Origin: JAVBUY01 sp031552735
Lineage (GTDB): Bacteria > Bacillota > Clostridia > Christensenellales > Aristaeellaceae
Length of the DNA stretch: 24,840 nucleotides
Reading direction: 5' to 3'
Assembly: GCA_031552735.1 (NCBI GenBank)
Contig: JAVBMF010000034.1
Span: forward strand, 1-24,840
Position 1 is the stretch's first letter. Each line of letters opens with the position of its first letter. The notes beneath the pieces were generated by a model, which was not told the origin of the DNA, made no database searches, and saw only the letters and a program-made list of their open reading frames with translations. Positions 14,153 through 24,835 of the stretch are shown piece after piece. The position numbers and the translations under genes were made by a program.

Positions 14153-14709
14153 TCGAAGCCATTCGCAAGATGAACCTGCCCAATAAGCTGACGCTGCTGC
14201 GCATCCTGCTGGTGCCGGTGTATCTGGTGTTTTTCGCGATCCAGACGCCCTTTTGCCGCTGGGTGGCACTGATCGTGTTCATCGCCGCCGGACTGACCGA
14301 CCTATTCGATGGCCGCATTGCGCGCGCGCGCGGGCTGGTCACCAACTTTGGCAAATTCATGGACCCGATCGCGGACAAGCTGTTGGTCATCCCGGCGCTG
14401 ATCATGATGGTCGGCCTTGGCATGGTGTCCAGTTGGGTGTGCATCGTCTTTGTCGCGCGCGAGTTTATCGTGTCCGGCCTGCGCTTAATCGGCGCGGAAA
14501 AAGGCGTGGTGATCGCCGCCGGGCCCTGGGGCAAGGCCAAGACCGTGGTGCAGATCATCGCGGTGGCACTGCTCACTGTCGATCTGCCGGGGCTGCGCTG
14601 GCTGAGCTATCTGTCGCTGTATGTCGCGACGCTGCTGACCGTGCTTTCGTGCGTGGTGTATGTGTGGAATGGCCGCATGCTGCTCAGCGATCTGGAGGGC
14701 GGCAAATGA
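14149..14709 (+). CDS. pgsA: CDP-diacylglycerol-glycerol-3-phosphate 3-phosphatidyltransferase
   Basis: A 186-residue integral membrane enzyme making phosphatidylglycerophosphate, the first step to phosphatidylglycerol. The CDP-alcohol phosphatidyltransferase signature is complete: D51, D54-G55, A58-R59, G68, D72 and D76. Several membrane segments follow (around residues 17-48, 85-105 and 145-170). Its start overlaps the rimO stop and its stop overlaps the cinA start, in keeping with the conserved rimO-pgsA-cinA-recA order of many Firmicutes. Confidence 0.95.
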   Translation: MIEAIRKMNLPNKLTLLRILLVPVYLVFFAIQTPFCRWVALIVFIAAGLTDLFDGRIARARGLVTNFGKFMDPIADKLLVIPALIMMVGLGMVSSWVCIVFVAREFIVSGLRLIGAEKGVVIAAGPWGKAKTVVQIIAVALLTVDLPGLRWLSYLSLYVATLLTVLSCVVYVWNGRMLLSDLEGGK

Positions 14710-15947
14710 CCGCGGAAATACTGGCCATTGGCACCGAGCTGCTGATGGGGCAGATCGCCAATACCGACGCGCAGTATCTGTCGCGGCAGATGGCGACGCT
14801 GGGCATTACCGTGCACCACCACACGACGGTGGGCGACAACCCTGGCCGCATCCGCGAGGCGCTGGCCGTCGCGCTGGGTCGCGCTGATGTCGTGATCACC
14901 AGCGGCGGGCTGGGCCCCACCGAGGACGATCTGAGCAAAGAGATCGTTGCCGAGCACTTCGGCCTGCCGATGATCGAGGACGCCGCATCATTGGCGCACA
15001 TGCGCGCTTTTTTCGCCGCGATGCACCGCGACATGGCGGAGAGCAATCGCAAGCAGGCTTGCTTCGCCCGTGGTGCGATCATCCTGCCCAATGCGCGCGG
15101 CACCGCGCCGGGCTGCATCGTGGAGCAAGGCGGCAAGTGCGTCATCCAACTGCCCGGGCCGCCCAACGAGCTGACCCACATGTTCGAGCAATCGGTGCTG
15201 CCCTATCTGCTGCAAAAGAGCAACACCTGCATCGCGTCGCGGTATGTTCGCATCTTCGGCATGGGCGAGAGCGACGTGGAAACCCGCGTGCGCGACCTGA
15301 TCGACGGGCAGGGCGAAGTGACCATCGCCCCCTATTGCTCCATTGGCGAGGTGCAGTTGCGCGTGACCGCCAGCGCGGATAGCGATCCGGCGGCGCTGGA
15401 GAAGATCACGCCGGTGGTGACCGCGCTGACCGCTCGGTTGGGCGATGTGGTGTATGCGGTCAGTGACGACCCGAATGACAGCATGGCGCGCCATGCCGTG
15501 GCGGCGCTGGAAAAGGCGCGCAAGATCGTTTCTGTGGCCGAATCCTGCACCGGCGGACTGGTGTGCGCGGCACTGGTGGCTGTGCCCGGCGCGTCGGCGG
15601 TGCTGGGCGAGGGCTACGTTACCTACAGCGACGCGGCCAAGGCGCGCTGCCTGGGTGTGGCCGAGGCGACGCTGGCGGCGCATGGCGCGGTTAGCGAGCA
15701 GACTGCCCGCGAAATGGCCGAGGGCGCGCGGTGCGTGTCCGGCGCGGACATCGCGGTGGCCACCACCGGGATTGCCGGGCCGACCGGCGGCACGCCGGAC
15801 AAGCCGGTGGGGCTGGTGTATGTGGCACTGGCGGACGCGCACGGTACCCAGGTGCGCAAACTCACCCTGCGCGGCGAGCGCGAGCGCATCAGACAGCAGA
15901 CCACCCTGCACGCATTGCACATGGTTCTCCAAGCCGCGCGCGGCTGA
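14706..15947 (+). CDS. cinA: CinA: nicotinamide-nucleotide amidase / competence-damage protein
   Basis: A 413-residue two-domain protein. The N-terminal molybdopterin-binding-like domain (EILAIGTELLMGQIANTDA, then ITSGGLGPTEDD) is a pyrophosphatase-type domain. The C-terminal PncC domain, with VAESCTGGLV and TTGIAGPTGGT, deamidates nicotinamide mononucleotide in pyridine nucleotide recycling. The ATG at 14706 overlaps the pgsA stop, and GGAGGG lies 6 nt upstream. The open frame continues further upstream within pgsA, but that part has no family similarity. It lies directly before recA, a common arrangement linked to competence genes. Confidence 0.95.
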   Translation: MTAEILAIGTELLMGQIANTDAQYLSRQMATLGITVHHHTTVGDNPGRIREALAVALGRADVVITSGGLGPTEDDLSKEIVAEHFGLPMIEDAASLAHMRAFFAAMHRDMAESNRKQACFARGAIILPNARGTAPGCIVEQGGKCVIQLPGPPNELTHMFEQSVLPYLLQKSNTCIASRYVRIFGMGESDVETRVRDLIDGQGEVTIAPYCSIGEVQLRVTASADSDPAALEKITPVVTALTARLGDVVYAVSDDPNDSMARHAVAALEKARKIVSVAESCTGGLVCAALVAVPGASAVLGEGYVTYSDAAKARCLGVAEATLAAHGAVSEQTAREMAEGARCVSGADIAVATTGIAGPTGGTPDKPVGLVYVALADAHGTQVRKLTLRGERERIRQQTTLHALHMVLQAARG

Positions 15948-15967
15948 CGCATATCAACAACACATGT

Positions 15968-15983
15968 CCGGGCGGCAGCCCGG
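15968..15983 (+). other. Perfect hairpin between cinA and recA
   Basis: CCGGGC, loop GGCA, GCCCGG, ending just before the recA ribosome binding site. No T run follows, so it is not a terminator; it may shape the recA translation start or mark an mRNA processing point. Confidence 0.6.
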
Positions 15984-15997
15984 GGAAAGAGGCACAT

Positions 15998-17110
<1,113 letters not shown>

Positions 17111-17130
17111 ACGGCATACGCAAAAACCCC

Positions 17131-17150
17131 AAAGGAGCGAAAGCTCCTTT
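17131..17150 (+). terminator. recA terminator stem, first copy, interrupted by repeat D2
   Basis: The 20-bp palindrome AAAGGAGCGAAAGCTCCTTT begins 20 bp after recA. Its T run has only three bases because repeat D2 follows immediately. The same 20 bases recur at 17292-17311. Confidence 0.65.
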
Positions 17151-17273
17151 CAGGCTGTCGAAAAAGGCTCATCTGCGGGTTTGGCCCAGCGGCCGCCTTG
17201 TCGGCGTACCTGTGTACGCCTCTGTCGGACGGCCTTGTGCTTCGCCCACATCTGGACCTTTTTGGACAGCGTG
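17151..17273. repeat. 123-bp palindromic repeat D, copy 2
   Basis: Same length and organisation as D1 (7687-7809): a CAGGCTGTCGAAAAA left end, a TTTTTGGACAGCGTG right end, and a central GGCGTAC/GTACGCC hairpin enclosed by GGCCG/CGGCC. It sits between two identical 20-bp terminator palindromes downstream of recA. No coding potential. Confidence 0.85.
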
Positions 17274-17291
17274 AAGTTTTTTGATAAGCTG

Positions 17292-17315
17292 AAAGGAGCG
17301 AAAGCTCCTTTTTTG
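17292..17315 (+). terminator. Rho-independent terminator, second copy after recA
   Basis: The same 20-bp palindrome as at 17131-17150, here followed by a full run of six T residues (17309-17314). This is the effective terminator of the recA operon. Confidence 0.85.
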
Positions 17316-17349
17316 TTTAGGCTGACTGAACGCGCGGACAGGTTTTCGC

Positions 17350-17378
17350 TTGACAGATTCTGCGCGAATCGGTACAAT
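17350..17378 (+). promoter_or_regulatory. rny promoter
   Basis: TTGACA (17350-17355), a 17-bp spacer and TACAAT (17373-17378). Transcription should start near 17385, leaving a leader of about 105 bases. GTGAT...ATCAC at 17385-17400 forms a small dyad at the expected 5' end. Confidence 0.88.
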
Positions 17379-17402
17379 AATCGGTGATACATATATCACG
17401 AT

Positions 17403-17446
17403 GGGTTTTTGCGCGCAGTTACCGCGCAGAACCTGCCAGAAAACCC
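17403..17446 (+). promoter_or_regulatory. Structured 5' leader of rny
   Basis: GGGTTTT (17403-17409) and TGCGCG (17410-17415) pair with CGCGCA (17423-17428) and AAAACCC (17440-17446), giving a two-part stem with a bulge on the 3' side. It matches no riboswitch class that I recognise. It ends about 27 bases before the ribosome binding site. Confidence 0.5.
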
Positions 17447-17490
17447 GGCTATGCCCCGGTTCATTTGATAATAGAAGGAGTGAAACTCAC

Positions 17491-19032
<1,542 letters not shown>

Positions 19033-19043
19033 GCGCCACCGCG

Positions 19044-19065
19044 CGCTAGGCATCGCACCCTAGCG
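19044..19065. other. Short hairpin after rny
   Basis: CGCTAGG and CCTAGCG around an 8-nt loop, 11 bp after the rny stop. There is no T run; it may protect the 3' end of the transcript ahead of the true terminator at 19084. Confidence 0.45.
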
Positions 19066-19083
19066 AAATGGCATCCATCAAAC

Positions 19084-19121
19084 AACCCCCGCGTGGCACT
19101 GCCACACGGGGGTTTCTTTTT
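19084..19121. terminator. Bidirectional terminator between rny and gdhA
   Basis: AACCCCCG and GTGGC pair with GCCAC and CGGGGGTT. T-rich sequence follows on the plus strand (TTTCTTTTT), and GTTTGAT follows on the minus strand. It lies between the convergent genes rny and gdhA and probably serves both, the plus direction more strongly. Confidence 0.88.
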
Positions 19122-19136
19122 GCACGTCCGGAACCT

Positions 19137-20486
19137 TTACTGCACGCCCAGCCACAACATGGCTTTGGCCACGCGCAGGAAGCCCGCGATGTTGGCACCG
19201 GCTTGCAGATTCTCGCCCAGATCATAGGTGGCAGCGGTGCTGTGCGCCTGCTCAAAGATGCCGATCATGATGGTCTCCAACCGACGATCCACCTTATCAA
19301 ATGTCCATGCGTCACGCTGGGCGTTCTGGCTCATCTCCAGACCGCTGACCGCCACACCGCCCGCATTGGACGCCTTGGCGGGGGCAAACAGGACCTTGGC
19401 TTCGTGCAGCAGCGCAATGCCCTCCGGCGTGGTGGGCATATTCGCACCCTCGGCCACCGCGATGCAGCCGTTGCGGATCAATGCCTGCACGCCATCCGCG
19501 TCCAGCTCGTTCTGCGTGGCGCAGGGCAGCGCGATATCGCACGGCACGGTCCACACGCCTCGACAGCCTTCGTGATAGGTGGCGGTGGGCACACGCTTGG
19601 CATACTCGGACACACGGCCGCGTTCGTCCTCCTTGATCTGGCGCAGGATGTCAAAGTTGATGCCGTTTGGATCGACCACATAACCGCCCGAATCCGACGC
19701 GGTCAGCGGAATCGCGCCGAGCTGCTGCGCCTTTTGGATCGCGTAGAGCGCGACATTGCCGCTGCCGGACACCACCACGCGCTTGCCCTGAATGCCGGTA
19801 TCGCGCATCACATGCAGCATGCGGTGCACAAAGTAGAGCAGACCATAGCCGGTGGCCTCGGTGCGACCCAACGAGCCGCCCGCCGCCACAGCCTTTCCAG
19901 TCATGACGCCGGAGCATTCATTGGCCAAACGCTTATACTGACCATACAGGTAGCCAATCTCGCGGCTGCCCACGCCGATGTCCCCGGCGGGCACATCGGT
20001 ATCGGCGCCAATATGACGCCACAGCTCGGTCATGAAGCTTTGACAAAAGCGCATAATCTCACCATCGGACTTGCCCTTGGGATCAAAGTCCGAGCCGCCC
20101 TTGCCGCCGCCCATTGGCAGCCCGGTCAGCGCGTTTTTAAAGGTCTGCTCAAAACCCAAAAATTTGATGACCGACGCATTGACGGTCGGATGCAGGCGCA
20201 GACCGCCCTTATAGGGGCCCAGCGAGGCGCTCCACTGCACGCGGAAGCCACGGTTGACTTGCACATGACCGTGGTCGTCCACCCAGCTAACGCGGAATTG
20301 CAGCAGGCGATCCGGTTCGGTGATGCGCTCGAGCAGCCCCGCCTGTTCAAATTCCGGGTGCTGCGACAGAACTGTTGACAGGCTGCCCAGCACTTCCTCA
20401 ACAGCCAATAGAAAATCCGGTTCGCCGGCATTGCGCTGGGCGACCGACGCCCACACGCGGGAAAGGTACTCGTTTTTCCAGTTCAT
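19137..20486 (-). CDS. gdhA: Glutamate dehydrogenase (hexameric type)
   Basis: A 449-residue enzyme interconverting 2-oxoglutarate plus ammonia and glutamate; length and sequence fit the hexameric small-subunit family, as in Clostridium symbiosum. Active-site residues are recognisable: K93 in PYKGGLRLHP, K129 in MGGGKGGSDFDPKGKS, and D169 in PAGDIGVG. The nucleotide-binding fold shows VVVSGSGNVALYA. Whether it uses NAD or NADP cannot be decided by eye. The ATG at 20486 follows GGGAG; frame upstream of it is not family-like. A strong promoter lies at 20532-20560. Confidence 0.97.
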   Translation of the reverse strand: MNWKNEYLSRVWASVAQRNAGEPDFLLAVEEVLGSLSTVLSQHPEFEQAGLLERITEPDRLLQFRVSWVDDHGHVQVNRGFRVQWSASLGPYKGGLRLHPTVNASVIKFLGFEQTFKNALTGLPMGGGKGGSDFDPKGKSDGEIMRFCQSFMTELWRHIGADTDVPAGDIGVGSREIGYLYGQYKRLANECSGVMTGKAVAAGGSLGRTEATGYGLLYFVHRMLHVMRDTGIQGKRVVVSGSGNVALYAIQKAQQLGAIPLTASDSGGYVVDPNGINFDILRQIKEDERGRVSEYAKRVPTATYHEGCRGVWTVPCDIALPCATQNELDADGVQALIRNGCIAVAEGANMPTTPEGIALLHEAKVLFAPAKASNAGGVAVSGLEMSQNAQRDAWTFDKVDRRLETIMIGIFEQAHSTAATYDLGENLQAGANIAGFLRVAKAMLWLGVQ

Positions 20487-20531
20487 GCAATTTCTCCCTA
20501 ATACTCTTGCGCAAATGTAACAACAAGTGGT

Positions 20532-20560
20532 ATTATAACGTCGATTTTGCAATTTTGCAA
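20532..20560 (-). promoter_or_regulatory. gdhA promoter
   Basis: On the minus strand, TTGCAA (20555-20560), a 17-bp spacer and a consensus TATAAT (20532-20537). The leader is about 40 bases. TTGCAA is repeated inside the spacer. Confidence 0.85.
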
Positions 20561-20658
20561 TAGGAGATATGCATTTTAGGACAAATGCGCAGAAAAAAAG
20601 ACAAGCGGCGGGCATCTTGCGCGCAGGGGGCGCATACCGTAGCGGGGAGGCGATGCGC

Positions 20659-21684
20659 ATGCGCCGATATGGCCGGGGCAAACAAAGTCGGCAGGTGTAT
20701 TGGCCGCTTGTGGGGGCGCTGCTGTTGCTGGGCGTGGCGCTGCTGCGCTGGGGGGTTGTGCATTGGCCGGCGCAAGCGGAGGGCACCGCACCGAGTATCC
20801 GTCGCGTACATCCTACGTCCGTGCCGCAACTGGCGCTCTATGACACCGGGACAGCGCATATCGTGACCTTGACACTGGAGGACTATTTGGTCGGCGTGGT
20901 TGCCGCGGAGATGCCAGCGGGCTTTGCGGAGGAGGCGCTCAAGGCGCAGGCGGTGGCTGCCCGGACACGCGCGGCGGACAGCATGCTCGCATGGGGCGGG
21001 GCAGGTTGCGCTGCGCATGACGGGGCGGATATTTGCAGTGACAGCACGCATTGCCAGGCATGGGACGATGCGGCTACGCTGCGGCAGCGCTGGGGCGGCG
21101 ACTATGACGCGTACATGACCAAAATAGCGCGCGCGGTGCGCGAGACCGAAGGTGAGATCATCACCTATGGCGGACGCCCCATCGAGGTGCTGTACCACGC
21201 GATCAGCGGTGGGCATACCGAGGACGTGGAGCATGTGTTTGCGCAGGCGCTGCCGTATTTGCGCGGGGTGGACAGTCCGGGTGAGGAGCAGGCCAGCCGG
21301 TATGAGAGTGAGCAGCGCTTCGCCCTGTCCGACGCGGTGACGCGCATCAACGCGGCACTGCCCAAGGCAAAAATAACCGCGCAGACGCTGGCTGATCAGC
21401 TTGCGGTGGTCGATCGGTTCGACTCCGGGCGCGTGCGCACCGTGCGCGCGGGCAAAACGACCTGCGACGGGCGCGCGCTGCGCACCGCGCTGGGACTATA
21501 CAGCACGATATTTTCGTTTTCTTTCGCAGGGGACGAGCTGGTGGTTCGCCAGCGCGGATACGGTCACGGTGTGGGCATGAGCCAGACCGGTGCCGACGCG
21601 ATGGCGCGCTCGGGCAGCGACTACCGCGCGATCCTGCTACACTACTATGCCGGGGTACGCATCGGGCAAATCACCGACCTATGA
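20659..21684 (+). CDS. spoIID: Stage II sporulation protein D (peptidoglycan lytic transglycosylase)
   Basis: A 341-residue protein with a basic N terminus, one membrane segment (about 14-33) and an extracellular SpoIID/LytB domain. It cuts denuded glycan strands during engulfment of the forespore. The catalytic glutamate is E84 in VAAEMP. H120, C126, H131 and C132 reproduce the spacing of the zinc site described for Clostridioides difficile SpoIID. GYGHGVGMSQ is near the C terminus. The start at 20659 is preferred because GGAGG lies 8 nt upstream; ATGs at 20653 and 20569 sit too close to their purine tracts. It is followed by a SpoIIQ-like gene. Confidence 0.93.
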   Translation: MRRYGRGKQSRQVYWPLVGALLLLGVALLRWGVVHWPAQAEGTAPSIRRVHPTSVPQLALYDTGTAHIVTLTLEDYLVGVVAAEMPAGFAEEALKAQAVAARTRAADSMLAWGGAGCAAHDGADICSDSTHCQAWDDAATLRQRWGGDYDAYMTKIARAVRETEGEIITYGGRPIEVLYHAISGGHTEDVEHVFAQALPYLRGVDSPGEEQASRYESEQRFALSDAVTRINAALPKAKITAQTLADQLAVVDRFDSGRVRTVRAGKTTCDGRALRTALGLYSTIFSFSFAGDELVVRQRGYGHGVGMSQTGADAMARSGSDYRAILLHYYAGVRIGQITDL

Positions 21685-21729
21685 ATGACCCCACCACCGC
21701 GCGGGCAGACTGTTCGCGGAGGTGTTGGT

Positions 21730-22470
21730 ATGCGCACAGTTCGTGATTGGGGCAACCGCGCGATGGAAGCCGCGCGCGCAGGGCTGAAAAAGAGCTCGGC
21801 GTTTATGCAGCAATGGGGTTTTTATGGGATGCTGGGCGTGTGTGTGGCGGTGATCATTGGCACGGCGATCTGGACGCGTGGGCAAACGCCGCCGGTGCAG
21901 CCACCGCCGGAGGTGGCGGTACAGCCGCAGGATACCATTGCGCCCTTTGCCGTGGCGCAGGCGGAGCAGCAGGTGATCCATTGGACCACCGCCGCGCCGA
22001 CCATGCCGCCGCCGGTCGAGCAGGCGTTTCAGCAGGGGTTGACCGACACCCCGATATTGACCTGGCCCGTCTCGGGCACGGTGCAGCGCGCGCATACAGA
22101 CGATGTGCCGGTGTTTCTGCCGACACTGGGCATATGGGCGGTGCACGACGGCATCGACATTGCCGCGCGCACCGGCGATACCGTCCGCGCGGCGATGAGC
22201 GGCACCGTATCGGCGGCATACAGCGATCCGCTGCTCGGCCAGGTGATGGAGCTGGCGCATCCCGGCGGATGGACGACGCGATACGCGGGACTGAAAACGC
22301 TGGAACTGCTGCGCGTTGGCGACCCGGTCAAGGCTGGGCAGACGCTGTCGCCGCTGGGCGATCCGCTGCCGCTGGAGGCCGACGACGCGCCCCATTTGCA
22401 CTTTGAGCTATTGCGCGACAACCAGTGGGTGGACCCGGAAACGTATCTGACCCCGCCGGACGCGCAATAA
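21730..22470 (+). CDS. M23 peptidase-like protein, probable SpoIIQ
   Basis: A 246-residue protein with one membrane segment (about 32-48), a Pro/Gln-rich linker, and a LytM/M23 domain. The metal-binding pattern HDGID (H139, D143) and HLH (H222, H224) is present, but the histidine normally found in the YxHL motif is glycine here (YAGL, G187). This points to weak or no peptidase activity. SpoIIQ is made in the forespore and links to SpoIIIAH across the septum; its gene commonly follows spoIID in Clostridia, as here (45-bp gap). The ATG at 21730 has GGAGGTG upstream. An alternative is another M23 morphogenesis protein. Confidence 0.8.
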   Translation: MRTVRDWGNRAMEAARAGLKKSSAFMQQWGFYGMLGVCVAVIIGTAIWTRGQTPPVQPPPEVAVQPQDTIAPFAVAQAEQQVIHWTTAAPTMPPPVEQAFQQGLTDTPILTWPVSGTVQRAHTDDVPVFLPTLGIWAVHDGIDIAARTGDTVRAAMSGTVSAAYSDPLLGQVMELAHPGGWTTRYAGLKTLELLRVGDPVKAGQTLSPLGDPLPLEADDAPHLHFELLRDNQWVDPETYLTPPDAQ

Positions 22471-22499
22471 GCGCATGGTGATACGAAGGAGGACGAACT

Positions 22500-24317
22500 A
22501 TGTGTGGCATTGTGGGGTATGTAGGACCAAAGGATGTGACCCCCATCCTGCTGGACGGATTGGCGCGCCTGGAATACCGGGGCTATGACTCGGCGGGTGT
22601 GGCGGTCATGCAGGACGGAGCTGTGGCCATCCGCAAGGCCAAGGGACGGCTGAACAATCTGCGTGCCGATCTGGCGGAGCAGCCGGTGCGGGGAAACTGC
22701 GGCATCGGGCACACGCGCTGGGCGACGCATGGCGAACCGTCTCAGGCCAATTCGCATCCGCATACCGACGTGCAGGGCACCATCGCGGTGGTGCACAACG
22801 GCATCATTGAGAACTATCAGCCGCTGAAGGCGTATCTGGAGCAGTGCGGTGTTACATTTCGCTCGCAGACCGACACCGAAGTGGTGGCGCACCTGATTCA
22901 CCACCTGTATCGTGGCGATCTGGTGACGGCGATCCGTCAGGCCATGCACCGCATGGAGGGCAGCTATGCGCTGGGCATCCTGTGCAGCGACGCGCCGCAC
23001 GCGCTTTACTGCGTGCGCAAAGACAGCCCGCTGGTGGTCGGCTGGGGCGAAGGCGAGCAGTTCTTGGCGTCGGACATTCCGGCGATGCTGCCCCTCACGC
23101 GAGAGGTCTACCCGCTGGAGGATGGCGAGATTGCCATGCTGACCCCGGCGGGCATCCGCGTGTGGGACGCGTTTGGCCGCGCCAAGGATGTGACGCCGCA
23201 ACACATCGATTGGGATATCGCCGCCGCAGAAAAGGGCGGGTATCCGCATTTTATGCTCAAGGAGATTCATGAGCAGCCGCGCGCGCTGCGCGACACGCTG
23301 CACGCGTATATGGATGAGCAAGGCGCGTTTAGGCCGGAGCTGCTGCCCATGGACGCGGTGGCGCTGCAAGGCGTGCGCCGCGCGGTGCTGCTGGGCTGCG
23401 GTACCGCGTACCACGCGGGCATGGTGGGCAAGCGCCTACTGGAGAGCCTGGCCAAACTGCCCGCCGAGGTGGACATCGCGTCGGAGTTCCGCTATCGCGA
23501 AACGCTGACACAGCCCGGCGATCTGTGCATTGTGATCAGCCAGTCCGGCGAAACCGCCGACACCCTGGCCGCCATGCGCAAGGCCAAGCAGGCCGGGGCG
23601 CGCATCGTGGCGGTAACCAATGTGCTGGGCAGCACGCTGGCACGCGAGGCCGACCATGTGCTGTACACCCGTGCGGGCCCGGAGATCGCGGTGGCCTCGA
23701 CCAAGGCATACTCCACACAGGTGCTGTTGCTGGCACTGCTGGTGCTGGGCATCGCCGCCGCAAGAGGCGCGCTGGATCAACACACACAAAAGCGGCTGAC
23801 GGACGCGCTGATGGCGCTGCCCGATCAAGCCGCCGAAGTATTGGCCAAACAGCAGGACATCCAGCGGTTCGCCAGCCTGCATTTTGATCAGCACAATGTG
23901 TACTACATCGGACGCGGGCTGGATTGGGCGCTGGCGATGGAGGGCTCACTGAAGCTCAAGGAAATCAGCTACACCTTCTCGGAGGCATATGCCGCCGGAG
24001 AGCTCAAGCACGGCACCATCGCGTTGATTGAGCCGGGCACGGTGGTGATGGCGCTGTGCACCCAGCCCGATTTGATCGACAAGATGCGCTCGAACATTCA
24101 GGAGGTGCAGGCGCGCGGCGCGCATGTGCTGTGCGTCGGTATGCCCGGCGCCGAGGTCGGCGCCGCCGAGCATTGGCACATCCCCACCGTGCCCGCTGAG
24201 CTGGCGCCCATGCTGGCCGTGCTGCCGCTGCAACTGTACGCGTATTATATCGCGGTTGCCAAGGGCTGCGATGTGGACCAGCCGAGGAATCTGGCGAAGT
24301 CTGTGACGGTGGAATAG
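22500..24317 (+). CDS. glmS: Glutamine-fructose-6-phosphate aminotransferase (isomerizing)
   Basis: A 605-residue enzyme making glucosamine-6-phosphate, the entry to peptidoglycan amino sugars. The N-terminal class II glutaminase has the catalytic cysteine right after the initiator methionine (MCGIVGYVG) and GHTRWATHG. Two SIS sugar-isomerase domains follow, with SQSGETADT and ASTKAYSTQ, and the C terminus ends with the conserved LAKSVTVE. Length is typical. AAGGAGG precedes the start. The 29-bp gap after the SpoIIQ-like gene contains no glmS ribozyme, so the ribozyme control known in several Firmicutes is absent at this locus. Confidence 0.97.
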   Translation: MCGIVGYVGPKDVTPILLDGLARLEYRGYDSAGVAVMQDGAVAIRKAKGRLNNLRADLAEQPVRGNCGIGHTRWATHGEPSQANSHPHTDVQGTIAVVHNGIIENYQPLKAYLEQCGVTFRSQTDTEVVAHLIHHLYRGDLVTAIRQAMHRMEGSYALGILCSDAPHALYCVRKDSPLVVGWGEGEQFLASDIPAMLPLTREVYPLEDGEIAMLTPAGIRVWDAFGRAKDVTPQHIDWDIAAAEKGGYPHFMLKEIHEQPRALRDTLHAYMDEQGAFRPELLPMDAVALQGVRRAVLLGCGTAYHAGMVGKRLLESLAKLPAEVDIASEFRYRETLTQPGDLCIVISQSGETADTLAAMRKAKQAGARIVAVTNVLGSTLAREADHVLYTRAGPEIAVASTKAYSTQVLLLALLVLGIAAARGALDQHTQKRLTDALMALPDQAAEVLAKQQDIQRFASLHFDQHNVYYIGRGLDWALAMEGSLKLKEISYTFSEAYAAGELKHGTIALIEPGTVVMALCTQPDLIDKMRSNIQEVQARGAHVLCVGMPGAEVGAAEHWHIPTVPAELAPMLAVLPLQLYAYYIAVAKGCDVDQPRNLAKSVTVE

Positions 24318-24350
24318 CGCGAAAACACCGGAAGAGATCGCTCGCGTTGC

Positions 24351-24409
24351 GCGCATAAAAGCAAGGCTGCCACACCGGTACTTCGGTAGGCAGCCTTGTT
24401 TTTATGCGC
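24351..24409. terminator. Long bidirectional terminator after glmS
   Basis: GCGCATAAAA and CAAGGCTGCC pair with GGCAGCCTTG and TTTTATGCGC around a small inner CCG/CGG stem. The tract gives T runs on both strands, so it serves both glmS and the convergent XRE gene ending at 24415. Confidence 0.9.
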
Positions 24410-24414
24410 CAATT

Positions 24415-24783
24415 TTAATGCGACGATTCGGTTTTCACAAAGCTCTTCTCGACCTTTTGCAAGGAATCGATAAATGCCAGGACGGCGAGCAACTGCGCAT
24501 CCGACATTTTTTCCAGCTGCAACAGGATGCGCGCATGCGCCTCAGATAGTGCTTGGCCATCCTTGGCTTGTCTGTGTTTCGTGCCTTCGCCAGTCAGCAC
24601 CCATTGCGCGCTATAGCCGAGCTTTTCCTCGATGAGACTTGCCAGCGAAGCGGATATCCTTTCGTTGCGCCCGGAAAGCAGCGCGGATACGTAGCTTTCC
24701 GTCACGCCCATCAGGGCGGCGAGCTCCTTTTGTTTCAGGGCGTTTTCCGCCACAATGGCAGCAATGCGTTTGCGTAAGTCCAA
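24415..24783 (-). CDS. XRE-family transcriptional regulator
   Basis: A 122-residue protein with an N-terminal Cro/CI-type helix-turn-helix (about residues 1-65: ALKQKELAALMGVTESYVSALLSG, split here across the two recognition helices) and a short helical C-terminal tail, probably for dimerisation. The start is a TTG at 24783 with AAGGAGG 8 nt upstream. Targets are unknown. It is a single-gene unit convergent with glmS and similar in layout to the prophage repressor at 7313, but it has no phage neighbours in view. Confidence 0.82.
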   Translation of the reverse strand: MDLRKRIAAIVAENALKQKELAALMGVTESYVSALLSGRNERISASLASLIEEKLGYSAQWVLTGEGTKHRQAKDGQALSEAHARILLQLEKMSDAQLLAVLAFIDSLQKVEKSFVKTESSH

Positions 24784-24806
24784 TGCACAGGCCTCCTTCG
24801 ACTCCG

Positions 24807-24835
24807 AGTATAGCAGAGCCAGGGAATCCTGGCAA
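24807..24835 (-). promoter_or_regulatory. Promoter of the XRE gene
   Basis: On the minus strand, TTGCCA (24830-24835), a 17-bp spacer and TATACT (24807-24812). The expected start is near 24800, only a few bases before the ribosome binding site, so the leader is very short. Confidence 0.75.

Noticed and set aside
15957..15970. LexA box upstream of recA (ACAACACATGTCCG)
   Set aside because: Three mismatches to the consensus and no promoter boxes around it.
19068..20378. 436-codon plus-strand open frame
   Set aside because: It is antisense to gdhA, whose product is unmistakable.
20507..20540. Sigma-A promoter for spoIID on the plus strand (TTGCGC, 18-bp spacer, TATTAT)
   Set aside because: The -35 box is poor and spoIID is expected to use sigma-E; no convincing sigma-E site was found either, so none is called.
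22471..22499. glmS ribozyme
   Set aside because: The gap before glmS is only 29 bp and holds little more than a ribosome binding site.
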